From: Spirochaetales bacterium
Lineage (GTDB): Bacteria; Spirochaetota; Spirochaetia; JAFGDJ01
Assembly: GCA_016932135.1 (NCBI GenBank)
Contig: JAFGDJ010000040.1
Coordinates: 1-58,068, forward strand
Direction: 5' to 3'
DNA length: 58,068 nucleotides
Each line of letters starts with the position of its first letter. Within the stretch, counting starts at the first letter, position 1. Under the pieces are notes generated by a model. It searched no databases and had not been told where the DNA came from. It saw only the letters and a list, made by a program, of their open reading frames with translations. Both the position numbers and the translations under genes were made by a program. Positions 1 to 8,937 of the stretch are shown piece by piece.

Positions 1-269
1 CCATGGTAGGCGAATTCAAGTTTATGCCTGTAGTGATCTTCCAAAACACCCTGAGAAACCATGAATTCCCCGGGAATATTGGCCAGGTATACCAGGGTTA
101 TCCCCTTCCCGTAAGCGGGATGGTCCCGCAAAGTACGAAAAAGGATGCTTTCGGCAAGCACCCCATTGGTCTCCGGGCGCAGGTACAGCACCACGTCTCC
201 GGCTCCGGAAAGGTAATCGGCCTTCGAGAAAGGAATCAACACCTTGGGCAGTCCACCCTGTTCTTTCAT
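1..269 (-). CDS. Conserved-looking unknown protein, N-terminal part only
   Basis: An open frame starts at ATG 269 and runs off the left edge without a stop, giving about 89 residues that begin MKEQGGLPKVLIPFSK. No signal peptide or membrane segment is visible; the composition (FSKADYLSG, YLRPETNGVL, LVYLANIPGEF) looks like a soluble folded protein. The plus strand over this stretch is also open, but it only extends the efflux gene upstream of its likely start. A possible -10 box TATAAT lies on the minus strand at 325-330. I do not recognise the family. The gene diverges from the efflux operon. Confidence 0.6.
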   Translation of the reverse strand, partial: MKEQGGLPKVLIPFSKADYLSGAGDVVLYLRPETNGVLAESILFRTLRDHPAYGKGITLVYLANIPGEFMVSQGVLEDHYRHKLEFAYH

Positions 270-294
270 CGCCACAAAGGAAAGTATAATAAAA

Positions 295-326
295 AATCCG
301 TATCTCTGCATGGGTGGAAACGGATT
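295..326. promoter_or_regulatory. Inverted repeat between divergent genes
   Basis: AATCCGT at 295-301 and ACGGATT at 320-326 are perfect 7-base inverted arms separated by 18 bases. The arms are flanked by GTATAAT on the left (284-290) and its complement ATTATAC on the right (324-330), so each strand carries a -10-like hexamer. It lies upstream of both the efflux operon and the unknown minus-strand gene. It could be an operator, perhaps for the TetR regulator that closes the operon, but nothing in the sequence proves that. Confidence 0.3.
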
Positions 327-360
327 ATACAAAAAAAGTGTAAAAGGAGTATAAAGAGAA

Positions 361-389
361 TTGAAATAACCTCACCACGGCGGTATCTT
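361..389 (+). promoter_or_regulatory. Promoter of the efflux operon, probably leaderless
   Basis: TTGAAA (361-366), a 17-base spacer and TATCTT (384-389) form a sigma-70-like promoter. The -10 ends 6 bases before ATG 396, so transcription would begin at or next to the start codon. There is no Shine-Dalgarno in front of the ATG. Confidence 0.5.
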
Positions 390-395
390 GAAAAT

Positions 396-1466
396 ATGAA
401 AAAGAAGCGGTACCTGGATCTGAAATACATCATTCCCCTGGTGCTGGTATCGGCCGGCCTGTTTTATTGGTTCGGCAGCACCCTGGGGGCGGAAGAAAAA
501 ACCGGAACCGAAATCAAACCACCGGTGGTGGTTACCACGCCGGCTTACGGCAGCCTGGAAAGAGTGTTCCGTCTAAACGGTTATGTGGAGGCGGAAACTA
601 CCTTGACTGTTCTCCCCAGGATCAGCGGCAGCCTGACGGAGCTCTCTGTTCAAGTGGGTGAAGCGGTTCAAAAAGGCCGACTGTTAGCCGAAATAGACTC
701 AGAACCCTACAGCCTGACCCTGCAGCAGGCGGAAGCCGCTTACCTGGCGGCAAAATCTACCTTCGAACGGTTGGAACGACTGTATGAATCTCATTCAGCC
801 AGCAAGCAGAGTTACGACGACGCCAAGGCCCAGTATGAAGCCTATAAATCCCAATATGAACTGGCCCGGCTGCAATACAACTACACCAGAATCACTTCTC
901 CCATCGACGGAGTCGTTCTCGCAAGGCATACCTCCGCCGGGTCCCTGGTGGCTCCCCAGGTTCCCATCGTTACCATCGGCGATCTTTCCAGCCTGGTTAT
1001 CCACGCCCGGGTTCCCGAAAGATACTTCAGGAATTTTTACGGCAACACCGAGGAACTGGAAATCAGCGGGAATGTCCCTGCGGCGGGAAACACGATTTTT
1101 CAGGGAAAGATAAAAACCCTTTCCCCCTATATCTCTCCTGAAACAAAAAGCTTTGAAGTCACTATCCAACTTTCCGGTGACACATCCATGATCCGTCCGG
1201 GAATGTTTATCCGCCTGACCTTTCAGATAGACCGGATGGAAAACATCCATTATCTCCCCTTTGCCGCCATAACCGGGCAGGGAGACCTCTGGTATGTGGA
1301 CAGGGAAACGGAAACCGCAGGGAAAATACGAATAGAACCCGATTACAGTAACGACGAATATTTCATGGTGCCGGAGGAATACGCAGGGTACGCCTTCATC
1401 ATAGAAGGACAGCATTTCCTGCGGGAACACCAGGCCGTCAGGATCGTGTCGCAGCGAGAGATGTAA
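396..1466 (+). CDS. RND efflux membrane fusion protein (HlyD/AcrA family)
   Basis: This 356-residue periplasmic adaptor links the inner-membrane pump encoded next to the TolC-like channel downstream. A single N-terminal membrane anchor covers about residues 10-26. Two half-lipoyl segments follow (around 72-101, ISGSLTELSVQVGEAVQKG; around 165-198, ITSPIDGVV), separated by an alpha-helical hairpin rich in Gln, Ala and Tyr. The beta-barrel and membrane-proximal regions occupy the rest. The frame is open far upstream to base 3, but ATG 396 is chosen because the anchor begins there and a promoter ends 6 bases before it. The pump gene starts 2 bases after the stop. Substrate unknown. Confidence 0.9.
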   Translation: MKKKRYLDLKYIIPLVLVSAGLFYWFGSTLGAEEKTGTEIKPPVVVTTPAYGSLERVFRLNGYVEAETTLTVLPRISGSLTELSVQVGEAVQKGRLLAEIDSEPYSLTLQQAEAAYLAAKSTFERLERLYESHSASKQSYDDAKAQYEAYKSQYELARLQYNYTRITSPIDGVVLARHTSAGSLVAPQVPIVTIGDLSSLVIHARVPERYFRNFYGNTEELEISGNVPAAGNTIFQGKIKTLSPYISPETKSFEVTIQLSGDTSMIRPGMFIRLTFQIDRMENIHYLPFAAITGQGDLWYVDRETETAGKIRIEPDYSNDEYFMVPEEYAGYAFIIEGQHFLREHQAVRIVSQREM

Positions 1467-1468
1467 GG

Positions 1469-4400
1469 ATGAAGGTCTCCGATTTTTCCATCAAACATCC
1501 GGCAATTATCACCATCCTCCTGATAGCCGTTTTCGTTTTCGGCTTGCTGTCCTTTATCGGGCTGAAGCAGGAACTCTTTCCTCCCATCCAACTGCCCAGT
1601 GTTCTGATCGTCACCACCTATCCGGGGGTGGGACCGGAAGACATAGACACCCAGATAACCTCGGTCATCGAAGACAGTGTATCAACCTTAGCCGGTGTGT
1701 CTTCCATCACCTCGGTATCGGAAGATTCGGTCTCTACGGTTACGGTGGAATTTGAATACGGTGAGGACATTGATCTCAAACTGCCTTCCCTGCGGGAACT
1801 CCTGAACGCTTCATTATCGGATCTGCCCGAAGGGTTGCCCCAGCCGCCGATGATTTTCAAGATGGTCTCTAATTCCATGCCGGTGTTCTCCACCTCGGTG
1901 GAAAGTTCTACCGACCGGGAAGTGTTGAGCGATTTCGTGGATGAACGGGTAGTCCCTTTTATTGCCCGGATCCCCGGAGTATCCCAGGTGCGAGTCAGCG
2001 GCAAAGGCAGCCAGGTGGTGGAAATCCGCCTGCGGCTGAGTCAGCTGGAATCCAAGGGGATTCCCGTGCTGGATATCTACGAACTCCTGCGGTACAGCAA
2101 CATTTCCTTTCCCGCGGGAACCACCATCTTTCGGGGAAACGCCCTGCAGGTCCGAACCCTGGGGGAATTTAACGATCTGGAAGAAATCGAAAACCTGGTA
2201 GTGGCTTTTAAGGACAACACCTACCTTACCCTCAAGGATGTGGCCGACGTGCAGGTGGTACAGGAGAAACCGGAAACCTACACCCTGGACGGCGAAAAGG
2301 AAATCCTGCTGATCGATGTCTTCCGGCAGGAGGGAGCGGACTCGGTAAAGATCATCCGGCGGCTGAGAGGCGTTTTACAGTCGATAGAAGAGGAAACCGG
2401 CGGCACAGTCAGTTTCCGAACCCTGGCAGATGAAGGACAGGATGTCCGCCTGGCCATAAGCTCGGTACAATCCGCCGCCGTGTTCGGTGCTCTTCTGGCG
2501 GTACTGATTCTCTTCTTTTTCCTCCATAATACCCGGACCACCCTGATCATCGGCATATCCATACCCCTGTCCCTGCTCATAGCCTTCGCCCTGATGTATC
2601 TGAAGGGGCAGTCTTTGAACCTTATGACCCTGGGAGCCTTGACTCTGGCCATCGGCATGATCGTGGACTCCTCCATCGTGATTCTGGAAAACATCCACCG
2701 GCACTATCAGTCCGGTCTTTCTCGGAAAGAAGCCGCTTCCAGGGGAGCCGCGGAAATGGCTGGGGCGGTGATCGCGTCCACCACCACCACGGTTTCGGTT
2801 TTTCTCCCTCTGCTCTTCACCCGGGGAATTACCGGGATTATTTTAAAAGACGCCTCCTGGACAGTGATTTACGCCCTCTCCGCGTCCCTCCTGGTCTCGG
2901 TGGTGGTGGTTCCCTATCTGTCGGCCCTCCTATTGAAGAAAGAATCCGCCGGACCCCCGGTAAAAACTTCTCTGGCCGGATTATCCGAAGGAATGATCCG
3001 TGGCCTTTCCGAAGCCTACGAAAAAGCCCTCTCCTGGTCTCTGAACAACCGGCCGTTTGTCTTTTTTATCGCGGTACTCCTCCTGGTTATATCAGTGCCG
3101 GCGGCGGATTTCCTCGATTTCGAGTTTATCCCCAGCACCGACATGAATGAAATTCTTTTGGAAATAGAAACACCCCCGGGGTACACCCTGGAGAAAACCC
3201 GGGAAAAAACGGAGATTCTGGATAACCGGATTCGCTCCCTGGTGCCGGAACTGGAAGCGGCGGTCTACTATGTGGGGCAGAAAAACAGCCTGGGGCTATC
3301 CAGTGCCAAGAACCGCTGTTATGCCAGGCTTCGGCTGGTAAAACATTCCGAACGGTCCCGGTCGGTACACCGGATCGTGCGGCTGCTGCAGGAAACCCTA
3401 CCGGCGGAAATTCCCGACATGAACATTACCGTCAAAAACGGCGGGCTGGACGCCCTGATGGCTATCGTTACCGGCGGTTCGGGGTTCATGATCGAACTGA
3501 CCGGCAGCAACCTGGCCGAACTGATCCTGGCGGGAGAATCGGTGGAAAACCTGATGAAACAGGATCCGAATATCCTGAAAACCGAAAGAACCGTGGGGTA
3601 CGACCGGCAGGAGGTCATCACCGATCTGTCGTTGGATTATATGGGAAACCTGGGGATAACGGCCTACGAAGCGGCTGTTACCGGGCGTATCGTCTTTAAC
3701 GGTATGGAGGCGGGAACCTTTCGAGGTGACGGGTCTAATCATACCATCCTGTTGAACTCCGACGTCACGGGGAAAGAGATTAACGACGATATCCTCAACG
3801 CTTTGACGTTGAAGACCCGGGGCGGGCAGATTGTATCCTTCTCCAGCTTTGCCGACCTGAAAACCGAACCGGCGGTATCTTCGATCCATCGGTCCAATAA
3901 ATCTCTCTCCTTGATCATCACCGGACACCTTTCCGGCGGCAACACCCGGGACACCTCCCGGAGGATCCGGAACGCCCTGGAAGACCTCCGGCTGCCCCCG
4001 GGAATCACCTGGTCGACCACGGGAAGCCAGACGGAGATGATACAGTCCTTTCTTTCCCTTCTGGCGGCTTTGGGGATATCGGTGTTCCTGGTGTACATGG
4101 TCATGGTTATCCAGTTCGAGCGCTTCATCCAGCCCCTCATCGTCATGGCGGCGGTGCCCTTCACCTTTATCGGTGTGGTGGGGAGCCTCCTGGTGTACGG
4201 AACCACCTTAAACATCGTCTCCTTCATGGGCATTATCGCCTTGGGGGGGATCGTGGTGAATAACGCCATCGTTATGATCGACTATACTAACCTGCTTCGC
4301 CGGGAAGGCAAGGCCGACCTCCATGAGGCGGTGCTGAAAGGTGCCGGCTCCCGGCTGAAACCCATCCTCATGACTACCCTTACCACTGTTTTGGGGGTTA

Positions 4401-4558
4401 TCCCCATGGCTTTGGGCTTCGGTGAGGGTGCTGAAATTTACGCTCCCCTGGGCCAGGCCATTTCAGGGGGCCTGGTGTCTTCTACCCTGATAACTCTGTT
4501 TTTGATTCCCACCCTGTATTACACGGTGGAAAAGCGAATCGAAGGAAGAAAACGATGA
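1469..4558 (+). CDS. RND family efflux pump, AcrB/HAE-1 type
   Basis: A proton-driven inner-membrane exporter of 1029 residues, the normal size for the family. It starts with the typical MKVSDFSIKHP helix, has a first membrane segment around residues 10-30, a large periplasmic loop (YPGVGPEDIDTQIT near 50-65), membrane helices around 330-500, a second periplasmic loop and a second helix bundle near 850-1010. TM4 carries AIGMIVDSSIVILENI, where the Asp is the expected proton-relay residue. A short TAAGG lies directly before the ATG. It works with the adaptor upstream and the TolC-like protein downstream. The substrate class (drug, lipid or other) cannot be read from the sequence. Confidence 0.93.
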   Translation: MKVSDFSIKHPAIITILLIAVFVFGLLSFIGLKQELFPPIQLPSVLIVTTYPGVGPEDIDTQITSVIEDSVSTLAGVSSITSVSEDSVSTVTVEFEYGEDIDLKLPSLRELLNASLSDLPEGLPQPPMIFKMVSNSMPVFSTSVESSTDREVLSDFVDERVVPFIARIPGVSQVRVSGKGSQVVEIRLRLSQLESKGIPVLDIYELLRYSNISFPAGTTIFRGNALQVRTLGEFNDLEEIENLVVAFKDNTYLTLKDVADVQVVQEKPETYTLDGEKEILLIDVFRQEGADSVKIIRRLRGVLQSIEEETGGTVSFRTLADEGQDVRLAISSVQSAAVFGALLAVLILFFFLHNTRTTLIIGISIPLSLLIAFALMYLKGQSLNLMTLGALTLAIGMIVDSSIVILENIHRHYQSGLSRKEAASRGAAEMAGAVIASTTTTVSVFLPLLFTRGITGIILKDASWTVIYALSASLLVSVVVVPYLSALLLKKESAGPPVKTSLAGLSEGMIRGLSEAYEKALSWSLNNRPFVFFIAVLLLVISVPAADFLDFEFIPSTDMNEILLEIETPPGYTLEKTREKTEILDNRIRSLVPELEAAVYYVGQKNSLGLSSAKNRCYARLRLVKHSERSRSVHRIVRLLQETLPAEIPDMNITVKNGGLDALMAIVTGGSGFMIELTGSNLAELILAGESVENLMKQDPNILKTERTVGYDRQEVITDLSLDYMGNLGITAYEAAVTGRIVFNGMEAGTFRGDGSNHTILLNSDVTGKEINDDILNALTLKTRGGQIVSFSSFADLKTEPAVSSIHRSNKSLSLIITGHLSGGNTRDTSRRIRNALEDLRLPPGITWSTTGSQTEMIQSFLSLLAALGISVFLVYMVMVIQFERFIQPLIVMAAVPFTFIGVVGSLLVYGTTLNIVSFMGIIALGGIVVNNAIVMIDYTNLLRREGKADLHEAVLKGAGSRLKPILMTTLTTVLGVIPMALGFGEGAEIYAPLGQAISGGLVSSTLITLFLIPTLYYTVEKRIEGRKR

Positions 4559-5844
4559 AAAGATTCATTCTATCTCTCATGATACTACCGCTCCTCCTGC
4601 TGGCGGCGGGTTGTTCCGTTGTGTTCACCGGGTCCATCACCGGGGAACTCCACGATGCCGACGCCTATGATGCCGGCGACGCCGCTTCGGGGATTGCCGA
4701 CGCGGCGGTGTACCTCTACACCGAAGAGGAGCCCTGGGCCGAAGACCTGGCGGCCTGGGCCGGGGGCACCGGCCCCTTACCCGATTACCCGGCGGACACC
4801 GGCGGAAACCCCCTGGACCCCCGGTACTTCCTTAAAACCGTCACCGACACCGACGGAGCCTTCACCTTCAACGGGTTTATCTGGGAGGAGCTTTTTCCCG
4901 TTTACGGTAAGTCCGGAGACAGGAAGGAAGTCTTTATGCTGTATCACCAGCGGGACTACGGCCTGACGGGAAATGATACACCCATATACATTGTTTCCAA
5001 CGTCACTAACCGACTACCGCCGGTTTCTCTGGAGAAGATAGTCAACACAGCCGTCATTGACGGTATCGTGGAAGATAAATCTTCCGGTGAAGGAATCGCC
5101 AACGTGAACGTGGATGTCTTTGTCCCCGAAAGCTGGGACTATAACGACAGTACGGGAGAAATGGAAAATATCACCTGGTCCAGTGACCCCTCCTACAATC
5201 TGGTCACCAATACCGAGGGAGAGTATTCTTCAGTGATTGAATTCCCCCGAGAACCGGACCTGGTGACAAATGAAGGTACCGTGAAGGTACGGATCGTCTT
5301 CAACAGGAACGGGTATGAGACTTCCAATACTGTTGACGGAAATATTACTGATGGAGGCTGGGACAGGAACGGCGATAGCACGGTGGATTATAACGAAGAC
5401 GATCCGTACCTCCAGACAGACTGGATAACCAACGGACGTTCAGAAACCATAACAACCGTTGACATGGTACGAACAGAATACAGCACCTCGGCGGAAGGCC
5501 GGGTGTTCGACAATATGGGTACTACGGCTTTAAACGGTATTGAGGTACTGCTCTATATCGACCGGGCGAGCCAGCCTACTACGCCTGAGGAGATAGCAGC
5601 CTGGGACGACCGGGTCTATACTCAGACTATCGTCTTAACCGAAGGAGAAATACAGAACGGTAATTACACCTTTACGGGTATTGAATGGGATAAGTCCGCA
5701 AACACCCTGGAGACCAGTGGTTCCCAGACCTATATAACCTGTTACCTGGGCATCGAGGATGCTACCGCCGGAAACTTCACGCTGTATGAAGAAAACATCT
5801 ACTCGGACAGTGAGAACTATTTCGAATACAACCAGAGCCCCTAG
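4555..5844 (+). CDS. Lipoprotein with three Ig-like repeats and an EF-hand-type loop
   Basis: The ATG overlaps the pump stop by 4 bases (ATGA), so it is translationally coupled to the RND pump. The 429-residue product has a lipoprotein signal ending LLLAAGC with Cys20 as the lipid site. Three roughly 110-150-residue units each start with a T/S-x-x-G-x-V/L pattern (GSITGELHD, VIDGIVEDKSSGEG, SAEGRVFDN), resembling carboxypeptidase-regulatory or SpaA-like beta sandwiches. DRNGDSTVDYNE in the second unit matches a calcium-binding EF-hand/dockerin loop. Secretion is clear; function is unknown. A lipoprotein of this kind is not a standard part of an RND tripartite pump. Confidence 0.85.
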   Translation: MKRFILSLMILPLLLLAAGCSVVFTGSITGELHDADAYDAGDAASGIADAAVYLYTEEEPWAEDLAAWAGGTGPLPDYPADTGGNPLDPRYFLKTVTDTDGAFTFNGFIWEELFPVYGKSGDRKEVFMLYHQRDYGLTGNDTPIYIVSNVTNRLPPVSLEKIVNTAVIDGIVEDKSSGEGIANVNVDVFVPESWDYNDSTGEMENITWSSDPSYNLVTNTEGEYSSVIEFPREPDLVTNEGTVKVRIVFNRNGYETSNTVDGNITDGGWDRNGDSTVDYNEDDPYLQTDWITNGRSETITTVDMVRTEYSTSAEGRVFDNMGTTALNGIEVLLYIDRASQPTTPEEIAAWDDRVYTQTIVLTEGEIQNGNYTFTGIEWDKSANTLETSGSQTYITCYLGIEDATAGNFTLYEENIYSDSENYFEYNQSP

Positions 5845-5850
5845 GGTAAT

Positions 5851-7374
5851 ATGATGAGAAATCCACAGAAAAGAAACAATTCTGTCTCCCTGTTTTTCCT
5901 CTTTCTCCTCCTCCCCGCCTTCCTGCCGGCGGAAGAACCCCCCTGGCCCGATGTTCTGCTGGAGAAAGTGGCGGAGATCGACCGGAAGGTGTACGGGGCG
6001 GCGGAGCGGAGGCTGGACCTCTGGTCCCAGGAGGCGGCCCCGCCGGAGCGGGAAGGGGCTCTGGGGCCGGAAGATTTATTCGAACAGGCCCGGTATAACA
6101 ACCAGGAAATTTCCCTGCTGAACATCGAACGGAACAAGATGCTCATTGAAGAACGGGGGGCCAAGGCCAGGAGGTTTCCCACGGTGGACTTCCAGACGGC
6201 CCTCACCCACATCGCCAACCCCATGGATGCGATTAATCTCACCGCCGGAGAGCTGGGGGTCTACAACCTGGCGGGGGAGGAGATCCTCATACCGCCGGAA
6301 GACATGACCCTCTACGAAGGGATGGAGAACAGTCAGTACGACTTTAAAATCATCATCGAACAGCCGGTGTTTACCTGGGGAAAAATCCGCGGGGCCGTGG
6401 AGGCCGCCGGTATCGCCGCCGAAGCGGGAGCCCTGCAGATCGAAAACAAGCAGACGGAGCTCTATTGGAAAATTTACGGATCCATGCACGCCTTGTATTT
6501 CATCGGCCGGATCGAAGAAATTCTGACGCTCCAACAGGAAGCGGTGAACCGGCTTATCGGAATAGCCGAAGACAGTTACGAGAACGGCTTTATCCTTTTG
6601 TCCGACGTGCTGGAAGCCCGCATCCGGGGAAAGGAACTGGACATCGCCCTGGTTCGGCTGAAAACCGAAAAAGACAATCTCCTTATCGACCTGAGCTACA
6701 CCTCCGGAGTAGAACATCTCAATCTGGAAGATCTGGATTTCTCTTCTCTTAAGGAACACCCGGAAGAGATCACCTTGGATAATCGGGAAACCCTTATTCA
6801 AGCCTCCCTGAAGGAGAATCCGAACATAAAACTCTTAGAACTCATGAAGCGAATTCAAGCCTTACGGCAAAGGATCACCGAAGGAGAGAACTACCTGAAA
6901 CCGGACATCGGTCTTCATTTTGAACTGTCCTACTCCGGCAGCCGCTTTCCCTTTCTGGAAAAGGACTGGTACGGTCAAAACCGCTGGAACCTCACCTCTA
7001 CCATCGGGATATCCACAACTATTTTCGACGGCGGACAGCTGATGTCCTCCCTCCTGAAAGAAGCCCAGAACACCGAAGCAGCCATGCACCAATACGAAAA
7101 GGGAGCCCAGGCCATTGCCCGGACAGTTATAGAGACTCTGTTAAAGCTGGAGCTTTCCCTGCAGAACCTGGAATATTACCGGCTGAAAACAGAACAGGGA
7201 CAAAGCAGGCTGGAGCTGAAGCAAACCCAGATGGAGTCGGGGTCCGGCAGCGAATCGGATTACCTCACCCAGGAGATAGAGCTGTACACCGATCTCATCG
7301 AGTATTACCGGGAATGCATCACTTTTTTTTCGGGACTCTATACCTTGAAAGCCCTGACCGGCGGAGAAACCTAG
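5851..7374 (+). CDS. TolC-like outer-membrane efflux protein (OEP family)
   Basis: The 507-residue product has a cleavable signal (FFLFLLLPAFLPAEE) followed by the long amphipathic helices typical of TolC/OprM trimers. Segments such as DVLEARIRGKELDIALVRL and YLTQEIELYTDLIEYYREC are characteristic of the two helical-barrel halves. It would form the outer-membrane duct for the RND pump. Start is ATG 5851 or the adjacent ATG 5854, just after the lipoprotein stop. The stop codon TAG sits inside the ribosome binding site of the TetR gene. Family assignment is firm, substrate is not. Confidence 0.9.
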   Translation: MMRNPQKRNNSVSLFFLFLLLPAFLPAEEPPWPDVLLEKVAEIDRKVYGAAERRLDLWSQEAAPPEREGALGPEDLFEQARYNNQEISLLNIERNKMLIEERGAKARRFPTVDFQTALTHIANPMDAINLTAGELGVYNLAGEEILIPPEDMTLYEGMENSQYDFKIIIEQPVFTWGKIRGAVEAAGIAAEAGALQIENKQTELYWKIYGSMHALYFIGRIEEILTLQQEAVNRLIGIAEDSYENGFILLSDVLEARIRGKELDIALVRLKTEKDNLLIDLSYTSGVEHLNLEDLDFSSLKEHPEEITLDNRETLIQASLKENPNIKLLELMKRIQALRQRITEGENYLKPDIGLHFELSYSGSRFPFLEKDWYGQNRWNLTSTIGISTTIFDGGQLMSSLLKEAQNTEAAMHQYEKGAQAIARTVIETLLKLELSLQNLEYYRLKTEQGQSRLELKQTQMESGSGSESDYLTQEIELYTDLIEYYRECITFFSGLYTLKALTGGET

Positions 7375-7385
7375 GAGGCAAAGCC

Positions 7386-8042
7386 ATGGACTTTGATATA
7401 AAAGAGAGGATCATCAAAGGAGCTGAAGCCATCTTCGCCCGGGAAGGCACATCCCGAGTTACTATGGAGGATCTGGCCGAATACCTGAAGATCAGCAAGA
7501 AAACTATATACAATCACTTCAGCAGCAAATCAGCCCTGGTGTACCGGGTGGTGTCCAACCTGATGAAAGACATCGTTCAATCGCTTGAAGAAATCGCCGG
7601 TGACCCGGCTCTTGATTTCACCAGCCGGCTCAAGGCCATTTTAGAGTATTCCTTCACCCAGGTCTCTCGGAACGGCGCCATCATCATGGATAATTATTCC
7701 GGGATGGACTTGCAGGAAACCGACAGCCCCTTTGAGACGATGCGGAGAAAAATCCTCGAACTCTCGAGCCGGCTCTTTCAGGAAGGCATTGAAAAGGGAA
7801 TGATCCGGGACGACCTGGCCAAGGATTTCGTACCATACTTTTATTTGAATGTCATAGAAGGATGTGTCAACATCTACCGGGAGGCCGACATCAGCATCCG
7901 AAAAGAAGAATTATTCCGGGAAGCCTTACGAATCACCTTTGAAGGGATTCTCTCGGATAACGGCCGCAGCCATTTCAGGAAAGGCTCTCTCTTTTCCGAA
8001 GAAACCGAGGCTCCCGGTTTCCGGGACCTGTCGTTACGATAG
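7386..8042 (+). CDS. TetR/AcrR family transcriptional regulator
   Basis: The start is ATG 7386, 7 bases after a perfect AGGAGG (7373-7378) that overlaps the TolC stop. The 218-residue protein has the TetR DNA-binding domain at the N-terminus; TMEDLAEYLKISKKTIYNHF at about residues 26-45 is the helix-turn-helix. The C-terminal ligand domain is helical and divergent. As last gene of the efflux operon it probably represses the operon and senses a pump substrate; this is inference from position. Its final 9 bases overlap the end of the convergent FNT gene. Confidence 0.9.
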   Translation: MDFDIKERIIKGAEAIFAREGTSRVTMEDLAEYLKISKKTIYNHFSSKSALVYRVVSNLMKDIVQSLEEIAGDPALDFTSRLKAILEYSFTQVSRNGAIIMDNYSGMDLQETDSPFETMRRKILELSSRLFQEGIEKGMIRDDLAKDFVPYFYLNVIEGCVNIYREADISIRKEELFREALRITFEGILSDNGRSHFRKGSLFSEETEAPGFRDLSLR

Positions 8043-8906
8043 CTCGGCGGACTTCCGTTCCGGCCGAAGATAGATCGCCCAATACAACACCCCCACGAGT
8101 ATACCCCCTCCGAGAATATTCCCCAGGGTAACGGGAACGAAATTATCCCATACCATGGCTTTCCAGGTAAGCTGCGATAAGGCTTCAGGGTTGAGCCCCG
8201 AGGCTTCCACGGCTTCCGGAAACCTCAACGCGATGATCCCCGCTGGAAGAAAATACATGTTCGCCACCACGTGTTCAAACCCGGAGGTAACAAAGGCCAT
8301 GATGGGAAACAGAACCGCCAAAATTTTCCCTGAGGCATCCTGAGCCGCCGCGGCCATCATGACGGCGATACACACAAGGAAATTGCACCAAATTGCGCGC
8401 ATAAAGAAGGACATCCAGTGGGAAAGCCCCCCCGGGGACAGGGCAACCTTGGTCCAGGCGGTTTTAATAGCCGTGCCCCCTACATCTCCTGCCAGGAGTC
8501 CGGTGAAACCGGCCAGGGAATAGGCCAGCACCAGGCTGCCCAGCAAGTTTGCCAGATACACTACGGTCCAGTTCCGTAAAAGCCCGCCCAGGGTTATTTC
8601 CCCGGCGCAGAGGGGTATGGTCATAAGGCAGTTGCCGGTAAATAATTCCGACCCCGGCAGTAACACCATCATCAATCCGGTGGAAAACACCATGCCGACA
8701 CTAAGCATCTTCAGGCCGTACAGCGCTTCCTGTCCCGCCACAACCCAGCCCGTAGCAACCACGGTAGCCAGGTGAGCCGCCAGACCGACGAAAAACCCCG
8801 CCAGAACCCCCAGGCCGATCAGTTTCCCCAAGGGCATGGCGGCTTTGGTTTTACCGACCTCAATAAAAGAACGGCTTACCTCCTGGGGAGGAAGAATAGA
8901 TTTCAT
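8034..8906 (-). CDS. Formate/nitrite transporter (FNT) family channel
   Basis: This 290-residue integral membrane protein has six predicted membrane segments and the FNT hallmarks ELFTGNCLM (after the second helix) and FEHVVANMYFLPAG (before the last helices). FNT proteins are pentameric channels for formate, nitrite, hydrosulfide or lactate; the exact anion cannot be told here. A good Shine-Dalgarno (AAAGGAG) precedes ATG 8906. It lies 31 bases after ftsK on the same strand and may be read through from it. Its 3' end overlaps the convergent TetR gene by 9 bases. Confidence 0.93.
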   Translation of the reverse strand: MKSILPPQEVSRSFIEVGKTKAAMPLGKLIGLGVLAGFFVGLAAHLATVVATGWVVAGQEALYGLKMLSVGMVFSTGLMMVLLPGSELFTGNCLMTIPLCAGEITLGGLLRNWTVVYLANLLGSLVLAYSLAGFTGLLAGDVGGTAIKTAWTKVALSPGGLSHWMSFFMRAIWCNFLVCIAVMMAAAAQDASGKILAVLFPIMAFVTSGFEHVVANMYFLPAGIIALRFPEAVEASGLNPEALSQLTWKAMVWDNFVPVTLGNILGGGILVGVLYWAIYLRPERKSAELS

Positions 8907-8937
8907 CAGTTTCTCCTTTTACATTAAACCGACGGTT

